Source of the DNA: Eubacteriales bacterium
GTDB taxonomy: Bacteria; Bacillota; Clostridia; Lachnospirales; Lachnospiraceae
NCBI GenBank assembly: GCA_030524715.1
Contig: JAUNGB010000012.1
Span: forward strand, 37,926-73,404
Length of the DNA: 35,479 bases
Direction of reading: 5' to 3'
Made by a program: the position numbers and the translations under genes. Within the stretch, counting starts at the first letter, position 1. Every line of letters begins with the position of its first letter. This document shows positions 1 through 9,238 of the stretch, piece by piece. Below the pieces are notes generated by a model. It did not search any database and had not been told where the DNA came from. It was given only the letters and a program-made list of their open reading frames with translations.

Positions 1-63
1 AAAGTTTTAGATTGGCAAGGGTTTATAATGGTAAGGTTTTAGATTAATAAGGCTTTATAAAGG
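1..63. repeat. imperfect tandem repeat, about 32 bp x 2
   Basis: Two adjacent units (1-31 and 32-63) share the pattern AAGKTTTTAGATT...AAGGSTTTATAA. Each unit carries a -10-like hexamer (TATAAT at 24-29, TATAAA at 55-60), so the duplication may double a promoter-like element ahead of hydE. The left end is cut by the window edge, so more units could lie upstream. Confidence 0.45.
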
Positions 64-86
64 AAACTCGGAATGCGGGAGGTGAA

Positions 87-1133
87 ATGCAGGTAATGAA
101 TGTGGTTGAAAAGCTGATTACGGATGGGAAATTGACAAAGGAAGAGTATGTAGAGCTTTTAAAATATGCGGATGACAGGGAGATAACAGAATTTCTTGCC
201 GGAGAAGCTGTAAAAATCAGAAAACAGTATTACGGCGATAAGGTTTTTACAAGAGGTCTGATCGAATTTACTAATTATTGTAAGAATAACTGCTATTACT
301 GCGGGATCCGCAGAGATAACCGTAATGCCCGGAGATACAGACTGACAAAAGAGGATATTCTGGAATGCTGTGAGAGCGGATATGAACTGGGCTTCAGGAC
401 GTTTGTGCTTCAGGGCGGAGAAGATCCTTATTATACGGATGAACGTATGGTGGAAATTATAAGGGCTATTAAGGAAAGATATCCGGACTGTGCGTTGACG
501 TTATCTGTGGGTGAAAAATCTTATGAGAGCTACCGCCTGTTCAGGGAGGCCGGCGCGGACAGATATCTTCTTCGGCATGAAACCGCTTCCGAAGAGCATT
601 ATGCACTCCTTCATCCTGCGGAAATGAGTCTTCGGAACAGAAAGCAATGCCTGTATTATCTGAAGGAACTGGGATATCAGACAGGCGCAGGATTTATGGT
701 AGGTTCACCGGGGCAGACGCCGGAAAGCATTGCGGAGGATTTGATTTTTTTGAAGGAGCTTGAACTCCAAATGGTAGGAATCGGCCCATTTATCCCTCAT
801 CATGAAACACCGTTTGCGCAGGAAAAGGCAGGAACCCTGGAAATGACGCTGTTTTTATTGTCTGTTATCCGTATTATCCTTCCTAAGGTATTACTTCCTG
901 CAACGACAGCTCTTGGAACGATTCATCCAAGAGGCAGGGAAATGGGAATTTGCGCGGGAGCAAATGTAGTTATGCCGAATTTATCTCCTGTCAGAGTCCG
1001 CAAACAGTATGAATTATATGATAATAAGATCTGTACGGGCGACGAGGCGGCTGAATGCCGGATGTGTCTGGAAAAAAGAATCAGCAGTGTGGGATATCGT
1101 CTTGTATGTGAGCGGGGAGACGCGAAAAATTAG
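87..1133 (+). CDS. hydE: [FeFe]-hydrogenase maturation radical SAM enzyme HydE
   Basis: HydE is a radical SAM protein that acts with HydG and HydF to build the 2Fe subcluster of [FeFe]-hydrogenase, in the cytoplasm of anaerobes. The radical SAM CX3CX2C motif is C65-C69-C72 (CKNNCYYC). A second C-terminal cysteine set, C316-C324-C327 (CX7CX2C), has the spacing that binds the accessory cluster in HydE proteins and helps separate HydE from biotin synthase, which it otherwise resembles. The 348 aa length is normal for the family. The start at 87 has GGGAGG four bases upstream, a slightly short spacing; an in-frame ATG at 96 is an alternative with a long spacing. hydF, hydG and the hydrogenase are not in the window, and no tight operon partner follows. 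The family call is confident. Confidence 0.93.
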   Translation: MQVMNVVEKLITDGKLTKEEYVELLKYADDREITEFLAGEAVKIRKQYYGDKVFTRGLIEFTNYCKNNCYYCGIRRDNRNARRYRLTKEDILECCESGYELGFRTFVLQGGEDPYYTDERMVEIIRAIKERYPDCALTLSVGEKSYESYRLFREAGADRYLLRHETASEEHYALLHPAEMSLRNRKQCLYYLKELGYQTGAGFMVGSPGQTPESIAEDLIFLKELELQMVGIGPFIPHHETPFAQEKAGTLEMTLFLLSVIRIILPKVLLPATTALGTIHPRGREMGICAGANVVMPNLSPVRVRKQYELYDNKICTGDEAAECRMCLEKRISSVGYRLVCERGDAKN

Positions 1134-1157
1134 CCGTTAAAGGTAAACGGAGCTTTT
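1132..1157 (+). terminator. weak possible terminator after hydE
   Basis: A short stem, CCGTT/AACGG (1134-1138 and 1146-1150), is followed by AGCTTTT. The stem is only five pairs plus a bulged extension and the T-run is short, so this is a weak call. Confidence 0.25.
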
Positions 1158-1224
1158 GACGGGCTGATTATAAGGGAATATTTAAGTTTTTTATAGAAAA
1201 TTTAGAGATGTGAGCGCCGGTTTA

Positions 1225-1233
1225 TGATATAAT
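1225..1233 (+). promoter_or_regulatory. extended -10 promoter for the kinase/regulator pair
   Basis: TGATATAAT (TG at 1225-1226, TATAAT at 1228-1233) is a perfect extended -10. No convincing -35 hexamer is seen at 17 bases, which is typical of extended -10 promoters. It lies about 110 bases upstream of the kinase start, leaving a sizeable leader. Confidence 0.6.
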
Positions 1234-1342
1234 AAAAAAAGTATACAGAAGCAGATGTTCAGCCATTTATGGCAGAATATAAGGATATTGGGGCAAAAGG
1301 TATTTTGCTCTGGTATTATATAAAACAGAAATGGAGAATCCT

Positions 1343-2488
1343 ATGAAATTAAAAAAAAGAATTATAGTCGGGTTCGTCATGATCATTCTGGTGCCGCTTC
1401 TTTTGTTTGCAGCAACGTTATATGGATTCAGCCAGTCTCAGGCACGTCAGATGGAGACAAAGACGTCTTCGGAACAAACGTATGATATTGCTATTACTGA
1501 ATTTGCCAATAGTCAGGCAAGAGTTCAGATTATATCCAAGGATCTGTTTTTTTCCGCGTTTGTGATTCTGATTTTTACAGCATTGGCAGTCGGGTTATGG
1601 ATTTACCGGAGTATTGCAGCTCCGCTGGTAAAGCTGAAGAAGGCTACACAGAATATAAAAGAGGGCAATCTTGATTTTGTGCTGGATGTAGAGGGTAACG
1701 ATGAGTTTGCGGATCTTTGCCGGGATTTTGAGGAAATGCGCCGCAGATTGAAGGAATCCGCAGAAGAGAAGGTTTTGCTCGATAAAGAAAATAAAGAATT
1801 GATCAGTAATATTTCCCATGATCTGAAGACGCCTATTACCGCCGTAAAGGGATATGTGGAGGGAATCATGGACGGTGTTGCGGATACCCCGGAAAAAATG
1901 GACCGTTATGTGCGTACCATTTATAATAAAACAAATGAAATGGATCATTTGATCAACGAACTGACATTTTATTCCAAGATTGACACCAACCGAATCCCAT
2001 ATACATTCAGTAAGCTTAATGTGGAGGATTATTTCAGCGACTGTGCGGAGGAAATCGGACTGGAACTGGAAACAAGAGGAATTGAGCTTGTTTATGCTAA
2101 TTATGTGGAAAAGGACGTACTGGTGATCGCAGACGGAGAGCAGATCAGGCGTGTGATACATAATATTATCAGCAATGCCATTAAATATATGGACAAGAAG
2201 AAGGGAATCATTCAAATCCGTGTAAAGGACGTGGGCGATTTTATCCAGGTAGAAATCGAGGATAATGGAAAAGGCATTGCATCCAAGGATCTGGCGTATA
2301 TTTTTGACCGTTTTTACAGGACGGATGTGTCCAGAAATTCCTCCAAGGGAGGGAGCGGCATAGGATTGTCTATCGTCAGAAAGATTCTGGAAGATCACGG
2401 AGGAAAGGTCTGGGCGACCAGTAAGGAAGGAATCGGAACGATTATGTACTTTGTACTTAGAAAATATCAGGAGGTACCAATGAAATGA
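1343..2488 (+). CDS. membrane sensor histidine kinase
   Basis: Sensor kinase of a two-component system; autophosphorylates a histidine and passes the phosphate to the regulator encoded next. Visible order: TM1 near residues 5-27, a short extracytoplasmic loop of about 40 residues, TM2 near 66-88, a HAMP-like linker, a HisKA H-box SNISHDLKTP with phospho-acceptor His159, then an ATPase domain with N box (HNIISNAIKY), G1 (DNGKGI), F box (FDRFYR) and G2 (GGSGIGLSIV). The tiny sensor loop suggests sensing at or in the membrane, as in cell-envelope-stress kinases; the signal cannot be read. The start is set at 1343 because GGAG at 1333-1336 sits six bases ahead of it, whereas an ATG at 1331 overlaps that same ribosome site. 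The kinase precedes its regulator, the reverse of the common order, and their ends overlap by four bases. Confidence 0.93.
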   Translation: MKLKKRIIVGFVMIILVPLLLFAATLYGFSQSQARQMETKTSSEQTYDIAITEFANSQARVQIISKDLFFSAFVILIFTALAVGLWIYRSIAAPLVKLKKATQNIKEGNLDFVLDVEGNDEFADLCRDFEEMRRRLKESAEEKVLLDKENKELISNISHDLKTPITAVKGYVEGIMDGVADTPEKMDRYVRTIYNKTNEMDHLINELTFYSKIDTNRIPYTFSKLNVEDYFSDCAEEIGLELETRGIELVYANYVEKDVLVIADGEQIRRVIHNIISNAIKYMDKKKGIIQIRVKDVGDFIQVEIEDNGKGIASKDLAYIFDRFYRTDVSRNSSKGGSGIGLSIVRKILEDHGGKVWATSKEGIGTIMYFVLRKYQEVPMK

Positions 2489-3174
2489 GTAAAATACTGA
2501 TTATCGAAGATGAAGAAGCGATTGCGGATCTTGAGAAGGATTATCTGGAACTGTCCGGCTTTGAGGTGGAGATTGCCAATCGCGGTGATGTGGGGCTGAC
2601 GAAAGCCCTCAATGAGGAATTTGATCTGATCATCCTGGATTTGATGCTTCCGGAGGTGGATGGTTTTGATATCTGCCGTCAGGTCCGTCAGGAAAAAAAT
2701 ACTCCGATCATCATGGTATCTGCGAAGAAGGACGATATTGATAAGATCCGTGGCCTTGGCCTGGGAGCGGACGATTATATGACAAAGCCTTTCAGTCCCA
2801 GTGAGTTGGTGGCGCGTGTGAAGGCTCATATGGAGCGCTATAACCGTTTGGTGGGCTCTAATGCGGCTAAGAATGATATTGTGGAAATTCGGGGTATTAA
2901 AATTGACAAAACAGCCCGCCGTGTCTGGGTAAACGGGGAAGAGACTACCTTTACTACAAAAGAATATGACCTTCTGACTTTCCTTGCAGAAAATCCAAAC
3001 AGGGTGTTTACAAAAGAAGAATTGTTCCGTAAAATATGGGATATGGAATCTGTAGGCGATATTGCCACCGTTACTGTGCATATCAAGAAGATTCGTGAAA
3101 AGATTGAATTCAATACCGCCAAACCGCAGTATATCGAGACGATTTGGGGGGTAGGATACCGGTTTAAGGTATAA
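2485..3174 (+). CDS. OmpR/PhoB-family response regulator
   Basis: DNA-binding partner of the preceding kinase. The receiver domain has the acidic pocket (IIEDEEA), phospho-acceptor Asp52 (LIILDLMLP), the conserved Ser/Thr region (IIMVSAKK) and the invariant Lys in DYMTKPFSP. The C-terminal winged helix ends with the family signature GVGYRFKV. Length (229 aa) is standard. AGGAGGT lies about nine bases ahead of the ATG, inside the kinase 3' end, so the two genes are translationally coupled (ATGA overlap). A strong terminator follows within 50 bases, so the RHS gene beyond is not obviously part of this transcript. Regulon unknown. Confidence 0.94.
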   Translation: MSKILIIEDEEAIADLEKDYLELSGFEVEIANRGDVGLTKALNEEFDLIILDLMLPEVDGFDICRQVRQEKNTPIIMVSAKKDDIDKIRGLGLGADDYMTKPFSPSELVARVKAHMERYNRLVGSNAAKNDIVEIRGIKIDKTARRVWVNGEETTFTTKEYDLLTFLAENPNRVFTKEELFRKIWDMESVGDIATVTVHIKKIREKIEFNTAKPQYIETIWGVGYRFKV

Positions 3175-3216
3175 GGTATAGTGTATAATACGCATAATAA
3201 AAGATGTATTCGGCAA

Positions 3217-3248
3217 AAAGAGCGGTTGTATTTGACCGCTTTTTTTTT
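3217..3248 (+). terminator. rho-independent terminator of the two-component operon
   Basis: AGCGGT (3221-3226) pairs with ACCGCT (3235-3240), followed by eight T. The element lies inside the apparent 5' extension of the RHS reading frame. Its core closely resembles the three terminators at 9163, 12106 and 16532. Confidence 0.9.
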
Positions 3249-3264
3249 GCGCCTTTTTTGCCGG

Positions 3265-6200
3265 ATGTCCGTCAGCCTGTCCCATGTGTATAATACAAAC
3301 TACAGAAATGAGAACCTGGGGTATGGGAACGGGTTCCGTTTAAGCTACCATCAGACCCTGAAAAAAGTGACGATTGCGGGTGTGGAATATTACCGGCATG
3401 TAGACGGGGACGGTACCGTCCACTATTTCCGTTATGATGATACCAAGAAAAAATGGCTGGAAGAAAACGGCCTGGATCTGACCCTGGTGATCAACACGGG
3501 GACTTCGGAACCGCTGGTGATCAAGGATAAAGAAGATAACCAGTTAGTGTTCAACAGCAGCGGCTATCTGGTAAAGGTAAGGGACAAAAATTCCAATGCC
3601 GTGGAGGTTACCTATACAAACGGACGGATCACGAAGCTTACTGACGGTGCAAACCGTGTGATAAACCTTACCTATCAGACGGACAGCAGCGGCACTGCAT
3701 ACCTGAGCCAGGTCACAGCGCCCTCCGGAAGGAAAAAGACCTTTGCCTATACTTCAGGGAACCTGACCTCCATTACAGATACTGACGGGGAAAAAGTAGT
3801 TTATACTTATGACAGCAGAAATATGCTGGCCAGCGCCGCCAATGTGGATGGCTATACTGTGAAGTACAGCTATTACGGCACGAATCCATACCGCGTGAAA
3901 AAGATCACGGAATCTGCGGGCACAGCGGAAGGGAACAGCCTGACCCTGACCTACGGATACAACAGCACTAAATTTACAGATAATAAAAAGCGGAGCGAGA
4001 TCCACCGTTTCGATGATTTCGGGAACCTGGTCCATATCCACGACGGGTTCGGCCATGCGGCCAGCGGCAAATACAGCGGCGAGGAAAACCACGCATACCG
4101 TCTGGAAAACGAGACGAAGCTCCAGGCGAACGTGGTACAGCTTTTAAAGGATCCGATCATCCAGGCACAGACGATCGGCTGGGACGCCAAGGTTTCCCCG
4201 GCAGGGGCAGGGACCACATCGGTCAATACCAATGCCAGCTATTGTAAGGTAGGCACCCGTTCCCTCAGGGCGGAAAGTACCACCCTTACGGGGTATGCTT
4301 ACTGGGCACAGAGTGTCACGGTCAAAAAAGGGGAAACCTATACCGTATCCATGTATGTGAGGGCTTCTGTCACGGAAGCGGCGGAAGACGGCGGCGCGAT
4401 TCTGAGAGTGCGGTATATGGACAAGGACAACAACCAGCAGCTCTTAGACAGCGAGGTGTTAAAAAGGACGACCAACGGCTTTGTCCTCTTAAAGAAGACC
4501 TTTACCGTCCCGGCAGATGCCGGCAGCGATTCCATAAAGATCTACATGGTCATGTGGCATGCGGTCGGATGGATGTGCGGGGATATGGCACAGTTGGAGA
4601 CAGGGGATACTGTAAACAGGTGCAACCTGGTTGACAACGGGGATTTCCACCTGGGGACAGTTTCCGGTTTTACAAAGACAGGAAGGGTGATCGACGGTCT
4701 TACGACTGTTGGGGCAGCCCTGCCGATCCCGGTACAGAACGCATTGACAGTGACAGCTTCCAGCGCCGCATTGTATTACAGGCCGTCTACTACGGAAACA
4801 CAGGTAGCTACTGTCACCAAGGGGCAGCACCTGGCGTCGGAGATTTCTGTGACAGCAGACGGGGCCACCTGGTACCGTGCAAGGACCGCGGACGGCAAGC
4901 AGGGATACATCCAGGCTTCCCGGGCGATTCCCTACCTGGGAGGTGCGGAAGGGCAGAATTCTGCGGTTGTAGGCGTTACCGGGGCGATCCTCCGGGCGGC
5001 TGCTTCAGACAGCGGAACCCCGGTGCAGGAGGCTATCCCCAGGGGAACCTGCCTGTCCCTGGTAAACAATAAGCTGGATTCCAATGGCAGAAGATGGTAC
5101 TACGTGGGGATGCAGATCGATACGAAACGTTATTTCGGATATATCCGGGAGGACTGCGTCATCCGCCTTTGCCGGAACCGTCCTTACGGAACCCTGACTG
5201 CGGATGATAAGCTCTATAAGACCATGTCTTTATCCGGAACTGTTGCGGCGAATCTGTCCGCAGGAAGAAAGGTTTATTTAAGGGGCGTGGCAACAGACAG
5301 CAGCGGTAAGAAATGGTATTCCGTAGTAAGCGGGAAGGAATTTGTATTCCTCCAGGACAAGAACCTGGAGATCGGCCTTGAGCCAGCTTTGGACAGGATC
5401 AAGACCTCATCCGTTAAAGAATCCATCGGAGGGCTTGAGGAACATATCTTCCGTTTCATCGGCGACCCAGCCATGGACAAGAAGCTGACCAAGACCCTTG
5501 ATATCTCCGGCAAAAAAGGCGATACCTATATGGTCAATGCCTGGGGACGGGGGACAACCCTCCCTGCAACGGAGAACGGCAAAAAGGAACGGCATTTCGG
5601 CACAGAGGTGGTGTTTGTGGCGGCAGACGGCACCACAGACGCCCATTATGCGGAATTCAGCCCGGATATCCTGGACTGGCAGTTTTTAAGCGACATCTGC
5701 GTAGCCAAAAAGGACTATACCAGCATCAGGGTCTCCTATACCTATTGCAGGAATGCAAACCAGGCGTTCTTTGACGGTCTTGCGCTGTACCGGGAGGAAT
5801 TCGGGCAGAGCTATACTTACGATAAGGACAATAACCTGATCTCGGTTACGGATGCACAGAAAAACGCGGCAAAATTTGAGTACAACAGCTCCAACGACAT
5901 GACCGGGGTAGTGGACGCCAGGGGCAATAAATTTACCTATGAGTATGATACGAAGCACAATGTGACCAAAGGAACCTCCGCTGAGGGCGTGGTCTACCAT
6001 CTGGATTACGACAGCGCCGGGAATGTGACAAAGAGCGGGTGTGTGGATCCGGCGAATACGGCGGCCGGAACCTGGATGAGCCGTACCTTTACCAGTGACA
6101 AAAACCATGTAAGCTCTGTCACGGATGCGGGGAACAATACGGTGCAGTATGCCTGGGATACAGCGAAAGACCTTTTAAATTCCATGACGGATGCAAGGGG

Positions 6201-8397
6201 AAGCCGGATCACGTATGGTTATGATGCGGCTGACCGTCTGACCTCCGTGGCCCAGAATGTCACTTTGGACGGAACGGTCAGTACGGTAAGAAACACTTAT
6301 ACTTATTCCAAAGACAGGCTGACAGCCATCAGTCATAATGGGTTCAGTTACGGATTTACCTATGATGGTTTTGGAAATACCCTGGGCGCTTCCGTGGCGG
6401 GAAACCAGGTAGTAAGCTATGAATATGCCGCGAAGAACGGCGGTCTGGAAAAGGTAACTTACGGGAACGGCGATTATATCCGCTATACTTATGACAGCCA
6501 GGACAGGATCCAGCTCAGCTACTTTAAGGGGGCGTCAGACAGCGCGGAACAGAAGCTGAACGAATACGTTTACAACAAAGAAGGAAACCCGGCACAGATC
6601 ATCTCCCATATGTCAGGGAAGACCTACAGCCTGTTTTATGACTTCCTTGGACGCCTGATGCGTGTAGTGGACGAACAGGGAACCTTCTATGAGTACACCT
6701 ATGATGCGGAAAACAACATGACCCGCATCTGCCATGCGGCGAACGGTTCCAACCTTGTAAACACGGTTTACACCTATGACAAGGATGGAAGGGAGCTGAC
6801 CGCAAAAGCATCCGGCAATTATATCCGTACCACTGCTTATGATGCCTTCGGCAGGGTCGCCAGCCGTTCCTGGAGCACACCGACAGAATATGTTTCTTCC
6901 TATACCTATTTCGATTCCGGAAATAACCGTTACAGCCTGCCGAAGACTGTTACCAACGGAGGCGAGACACTGACCTATGCTTACGATGCCAACGGAAACA
7001 TTACCAGCATCAGGGACAGCAATGGCACCAGCACCTTCCAGTATGATGAACTGAACCAGCTTGTCCGTGAGAATAATCATGTGTTAAATAAGACGCTTAC
7101 CTACAGCTACGACCTGGGAGGAAACCTGAAGGCCGTGAAGGAATATGCGTTCACAACGGCGGCAGCCCTGACCGCATCCCCGGTAAAAACTGAGACAGGT
7201 ACCTATGACAGTGTGTGGAAAGACAAGCTGCTGAACTGGAACGGGACCGCCATGACCTATGATGCTGTCGGCAACATGCTCACCAAAGGCAGCACCGCCT
7301 ATACCTGGACCCAGGGAAGGAAGCTTTCCGGCGTCAATAACGGTAAGAATATCCGGTATTCCTACGACCATACAGGAGCGAGGACAAAGAAGGTAGTGGA
7401 TGGTGTGACAACAGAATACCGGATGGCAGGCGACCTGCTGGTATCTGAAAAGACCGGAACCCAGACCTACTGGTACCGCTACGATTCATCCGCAAACCTG
7501 ATCTCCGCTACCATCCAGGGAAAGATCTACTATTATGTCCGTAACGCCCAGAATGACGTGATCGCCCTCGTTGACTCCACCGGAGCGGTTGTAGTAAAAT
7601 ATACCTATGACAGTTGGGGCAAAGTCATCAGCATAACCGGAAGCCTTGCCGGAACCGTAGGCGTGCAGAATCCGTTCCGTTACAGAGGGTATTACTACGA
7701 TAACGAAACGGAGATGTATTATCTGAGAAACAGGTATTATGATCCGGAGATCAGACGGTTTATCAGTGCGGACGATATAGAGCTTATTAAGACATCGCCT
7801 ATGGAACTTGCAAATAAGAACCTGTATGCATACTGCGATAATAATCCGGATGCACGAGAAGATTCTGATGGGAAGTTTTGGGAATTGGTAGCCGTTGCTG
7901 CTGTTGTTGGGGCAGTGGCAAATATTGTCAGTACCACCATTGCTACCGCAGTAACAGGCCAATGGGAAGATTATGGTTGGAGCGATGTGTTTGTAGCGGG
8001 GGTATCCGGGGCAGTAAATGCAATACCATATGTTGGAAAAGTTGCCAGTGGTGCAATTAGCGGAATTTATACTGGGGTTACGATGTTTTTGGAGAATAAA
8101 AATCAGATAAGTGTTGGAGAAGCATTCTTTTGCGGTGTAGTATCAGGAGTGTGCACATCAGTAAGTATCAGTAACCTGGTAGGCCTAGAACCATCGAATC
8201 TCTATAATATAGCCGTGAATGGTGCAGCAGACATAGTTTTTGGAACCGGTTATAATAGTGTTTCTTCGGTAGTAAGCACAGGAATTTCCTCTAATGCGGA
8301 AACAAAGCAAAATAACCAAAAGAGATATAGCAATGCTATGCCAACAGATATGACCAAGAAGAGCTATAGATGGCTTAAGAGACATGCATTAATTTAA
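3265..8397 (+). CDS. large RHS/YD-repeat protein, probably 5'-truncated, with a variable C-terminal tip
   Basis: RHS/YD-repeat protein of about 1710 residues. Many YD repeats (for example YTYDSRN, YEYDTKHN, YDSAGNVT) occur at about residues 60-290 and 850-1465. Between them lie two beta-rich carbohydrate-binding-like stretches (about 290-460 and 710-850) and two or three SH3b-like units (about 490-700, each with a WY core). The RHS core motif follows at about 1470-1535 (YRGYYYDNETEMYYLRNRYY, then RRFISADD). After it comes a tip of about 175 residues that is Gly/Ala/Val-rich and hydrophobic, with no recognisable nuclease motif. The frame stays open back to a GTG at 3181, but those codons translate a terminator. 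The ATG at 3265 has no ribosome site, and recognisable RHS sequence begins immediately, mid-domain, with no signal peptide. I infer loss of the 5' part. Codon choice is GC-richer in the repeat body than in the tip and the genes that follow, as expected if the tip was exchanged. Confidence 0.85.
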   Translation: MSVSLSHVYNTNYRNENLGYGNGFRLSYHQTLKKVTIAGVEYYRHVDGDGTVHYFRYDDTKKKWLEENGLDLTLVINTGTSEPLVIKDKEDNQLVFNSSGYLVKVRDKNSNAVEVTYTNGRITKLTDGANRVINLTYQTDSSGTAYLSQVTAPSGRKKTFAYTSGNLTSITDTDGEKVVYTYDSRNMLASAANVDGYTVKYSYYGTNPYRVKKITESAGTAEGNSLTLTYGYNSTKFTDNKKRSEIHRFDDFGNLVHIHDGFGHAASGKYSGEENHAYRLENETKLQANVVQLLKDPIIQAQTIGWDAKVSPAGAGTTSVNTNASYCKVGTRSLRAESTTLTGYAYWAQSVTVKKGETYTVSMYVRASVTEAAEDGGAILRVRYMDKDNNQQLLDSEVLKRTTNGFVLLKKTFTVPADAGSDSIKIYMVMWHAVGWMCGDMAQLETGDTVNRCNLVDNGDFHLGTVSGFTKTGRVIDGLTTVGAALPIPVQNALTVTASSAALYYRPSTTETQVATVTKGQHLASEISVTADGATWYRARTADGKQGYIQASRAIPYLGGAEGQNSAVVGVTGAILRAAASDSGTPVQEAIPRGTCLSLVNNKLDSNGRRWYYVGMQIDTKRYFGYIREDCVIRLCRNRPYGTLTADDKLYKTMSLSGTVAANLSAGRKVYLRGVATDSSGKKWYSVVSGKEFVFLQDKNLEIGLEPALDRIKTSSVKESIGGLEEHIFRFIGDPAMDKKLTKTLDISGKKGDTYMVNAWGRGTTLPATENGKKERHFGTEVVFVAADGTTDAHYAEFSPDILDWQFLSDICVAKKDYTSIRVSYTYCRNANQAFFDGLALYREEFGQSYTYDKDNNLISVTDAQKNAAKFEYNSSNDMTGVVDARGNKFTYEYDTKHNVTKGTSAEGVVYHLDYDSAGNVTKSGCVDPANTAAGTWMSRTFTSDKNHVSSVTDAGNNTVQYAWDTAKDLLNSMTDARGSRITYGYDAADRLTSVAQNVTLDGTVSTVRNTYTYSKDRLTAISHNGFSYGFTYDGFGNTLGASVAGNQVVSYEYAAKNGGLEKVTYGNGDYIRYTYDSQDRIQLSYFKGASDSAEQKLNEYVYNKEGNPAQIISHMSGKTYSLFYDFLGRLMRVVDEQGTFYEYTYDAENNMTRICHAANGSNLVNTVYTYDKDGRELTAKASGNYIRTTAYDAFGRVASRSWSTPTEYVSSYTYFDSGNNRYSLPKTVTNGGETLTYAYDANGNITSIRDSNGTSTFQYDELNQLVRENNHVLNKTLTYSYDLGGNLKAVKEYAFTTAAALTASPVKTETGTYDSVWKDKLLNWNGTAMTYDAVGNMLTKGSTAYTWTQGRKLSGVNNGKNIRYSYDHTGARTKKVVDGVTTEYRMAGDLLVSEKTGTQTYWYRYDSSANLISATIQGKIYYYVRNAQNDVIALVDSTGAVVVKYTYDSWGKVISITGSLAGTVGVQNPFRYRGYYYDNETEMYYLRNRYYDPEIRRFISADDIELIKTSPMELANKNLYAYCDNNPDAREDSDGKFWELVAVAAVVGAVANIVSTTIATAVTGQWEDYGWSDVFVAGVSGAVNAIPYVGKVASGAISGIYTGVTMFLENKNQISVGEAFFCGVVSGVCTSVSISNLVGLEPSNLYNIAVNGAADIVFGTGYNSVSSVVSTGISSNAETKQNNQKRYSNAMPTDMTKKSYRWLKRHALI

Positions 8398-8520
8398 GGT
8401 GACCGCCATAAAATTTTTCTGATAAGAAATATACAGAATAGAATTATATGGGGATTCAGCTCTTGTGTATATCCAGAATGGTAGAGTGAGTAAAAATACA
8501 AGGATGGCAGCTACTATATT

Positions 8521-8561
8521 TGTTACAGTTACTGTGAACACAGTGAGCAGTAACTGTAACA
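8521..8561 (+). repeat. 14-bp perfect inverted repeat in the leader of the immunity-like gene (copy 1)
   Basis: TGTTACAGTTACTG (8521-8534) and its exact complement (8548-8561) enclose a 13-base loop. There is no T-run, so it looks more like a leader hairpin or operator than a terminator. It lies 31 bases ahead of the gene at 8593. About 90 bases around it recur almost unchanged at 11430-11530 in front of the paralogous gene. The rest of 8398-8592 holds no gene. Confidence 0.75.
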
Positions 8562-8592
8562 GCCAATTTTATTAAAAGGAAGGGGAAGTTCT

Positions 8593-9159
8593 ATGGTAAT
8601 CAAATCAGAGAAAGGATATTATGGATACATAATGGTTGGCATTGTGGCAATAGTCATCTTTATCATAATAACTTGGGACATGGGAGAAGTCTTGGAGGTT
8701 AAGATGGTGTTGTGTTCGGGTTATGCCTTTTGTATTTTACTCATGATAAATTATTGGATAATGGTGGGGCGAACTTTAATTATGGATGAAAGAGGCTGTA
8801 CGGTATGTTTTTTATGGTTAAAAAAAGAGTACCGATGGGAAGAACTGAAGGTAAAACGTATAGAAGATTATAGTAAATGTATGGGTAGCAAAGGGCCGCA
8901 CTATAAAGGAGGAGCTGTTTTTTCACTTCGTGATAATATACACAGGCCGGCGTGGAAGCATTTGGGAGATTATCTTGCACTCCATCCTATTAAAGTTCTT
9001 ACCTCATTTTTTGTATATTTTGAGATGAAACCGGGGGTAAAGAAGAAAGAGGGGGATACTGGATATGGTTATTACGAGGTAGATGAAAAGGTCTTCAGGG
9101 AAAACATGAAAAAATGGGGTGTAGAGCTGGAAGAACCTGAAAAAAGATACAGAAGATAA
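8593..9159 (+). CDS. membrane-anchored immunity-like protein (paralog A1)
   Basis: Family not recognised. Two hydrophobic segments near residues 11-28 and 37-57 are followed by a soluble, charged C-terminal part with beta-type sequence (RTLIMDERGCTVCFLWLKKE, then YRWEELK). This arrangement resembles small membrane-attached PH-like domain proteins. GGAAGGGG precedes the start. A close paralog lies at 11534: residues about 58-92 and the last 28 are virtually identical, while the membrane half differs. Position directly after an RHS tip, and duplication along with that tip, suggest an immunity protein protecting the cell from the adjacent toxin tip; this is inference from context only. A terminator follows at once. 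Confidence 0.8.
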   Translation: MVIKSEKGYYGYIMVGIVAIVIFIIITWDMGEVLEVKMVLCSGYAFCILLMINYWIMVGRTLIMDERGCTVCFLWLKKEYRWEELKVKRIEDYSKCMGSKGPHYKGGAVFSLRDNIHRPAWKHLGDYLALHPIKVLTSFFVYFEMKPGVKKKEGDTGYGYYEVDEKVFRENMKKWGVELEEPEKRYRR

Positions 9160-9162
9160 ATT

Positions 9163-9197
9163 AAAAAGGAGCGGTTGCATGCCGACCGCTCTTTTTT
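9163..9197 (+). terminator. terminator, copy 1 of a triplicated element
   Basis: GAGCGGT (9169-9175) pairs with ACCGCTC (9185-9191), preceded by an A-run and followed by six T. Downstream bases (ACCCATTTTTAAGAAAAAGA and the following GAAAGAAAGG) form the ribosome-site region of the holin. No promoter is evident between it and the holin, so holin expression may depend on read-through. Confidence 0.88.
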
Positions 9198-9238
9198 GTA
9201 CCCATTTTTAAGAAAAAGACGAAAGAAAGGTGAGAAAA

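Noticed and set aside
1331-1342. Upstream ATG for the sensor kinase
   Set aside because: The ATG is part of the ATGGAG that serves as ribosome site for the ATG at 1343.
1595-2398. Long reverse-strand frame opposite the sensor kinase
   Set aside because: Lies wholly opposite a gene with clear kinase motifs; no ribosome site and its protein has no recognisable pattern.
2467-3285. Reverse-strand frame opposite the response regulator
   Set aside because: Antisense shadow of a well-supported gene and it spans the terminator.
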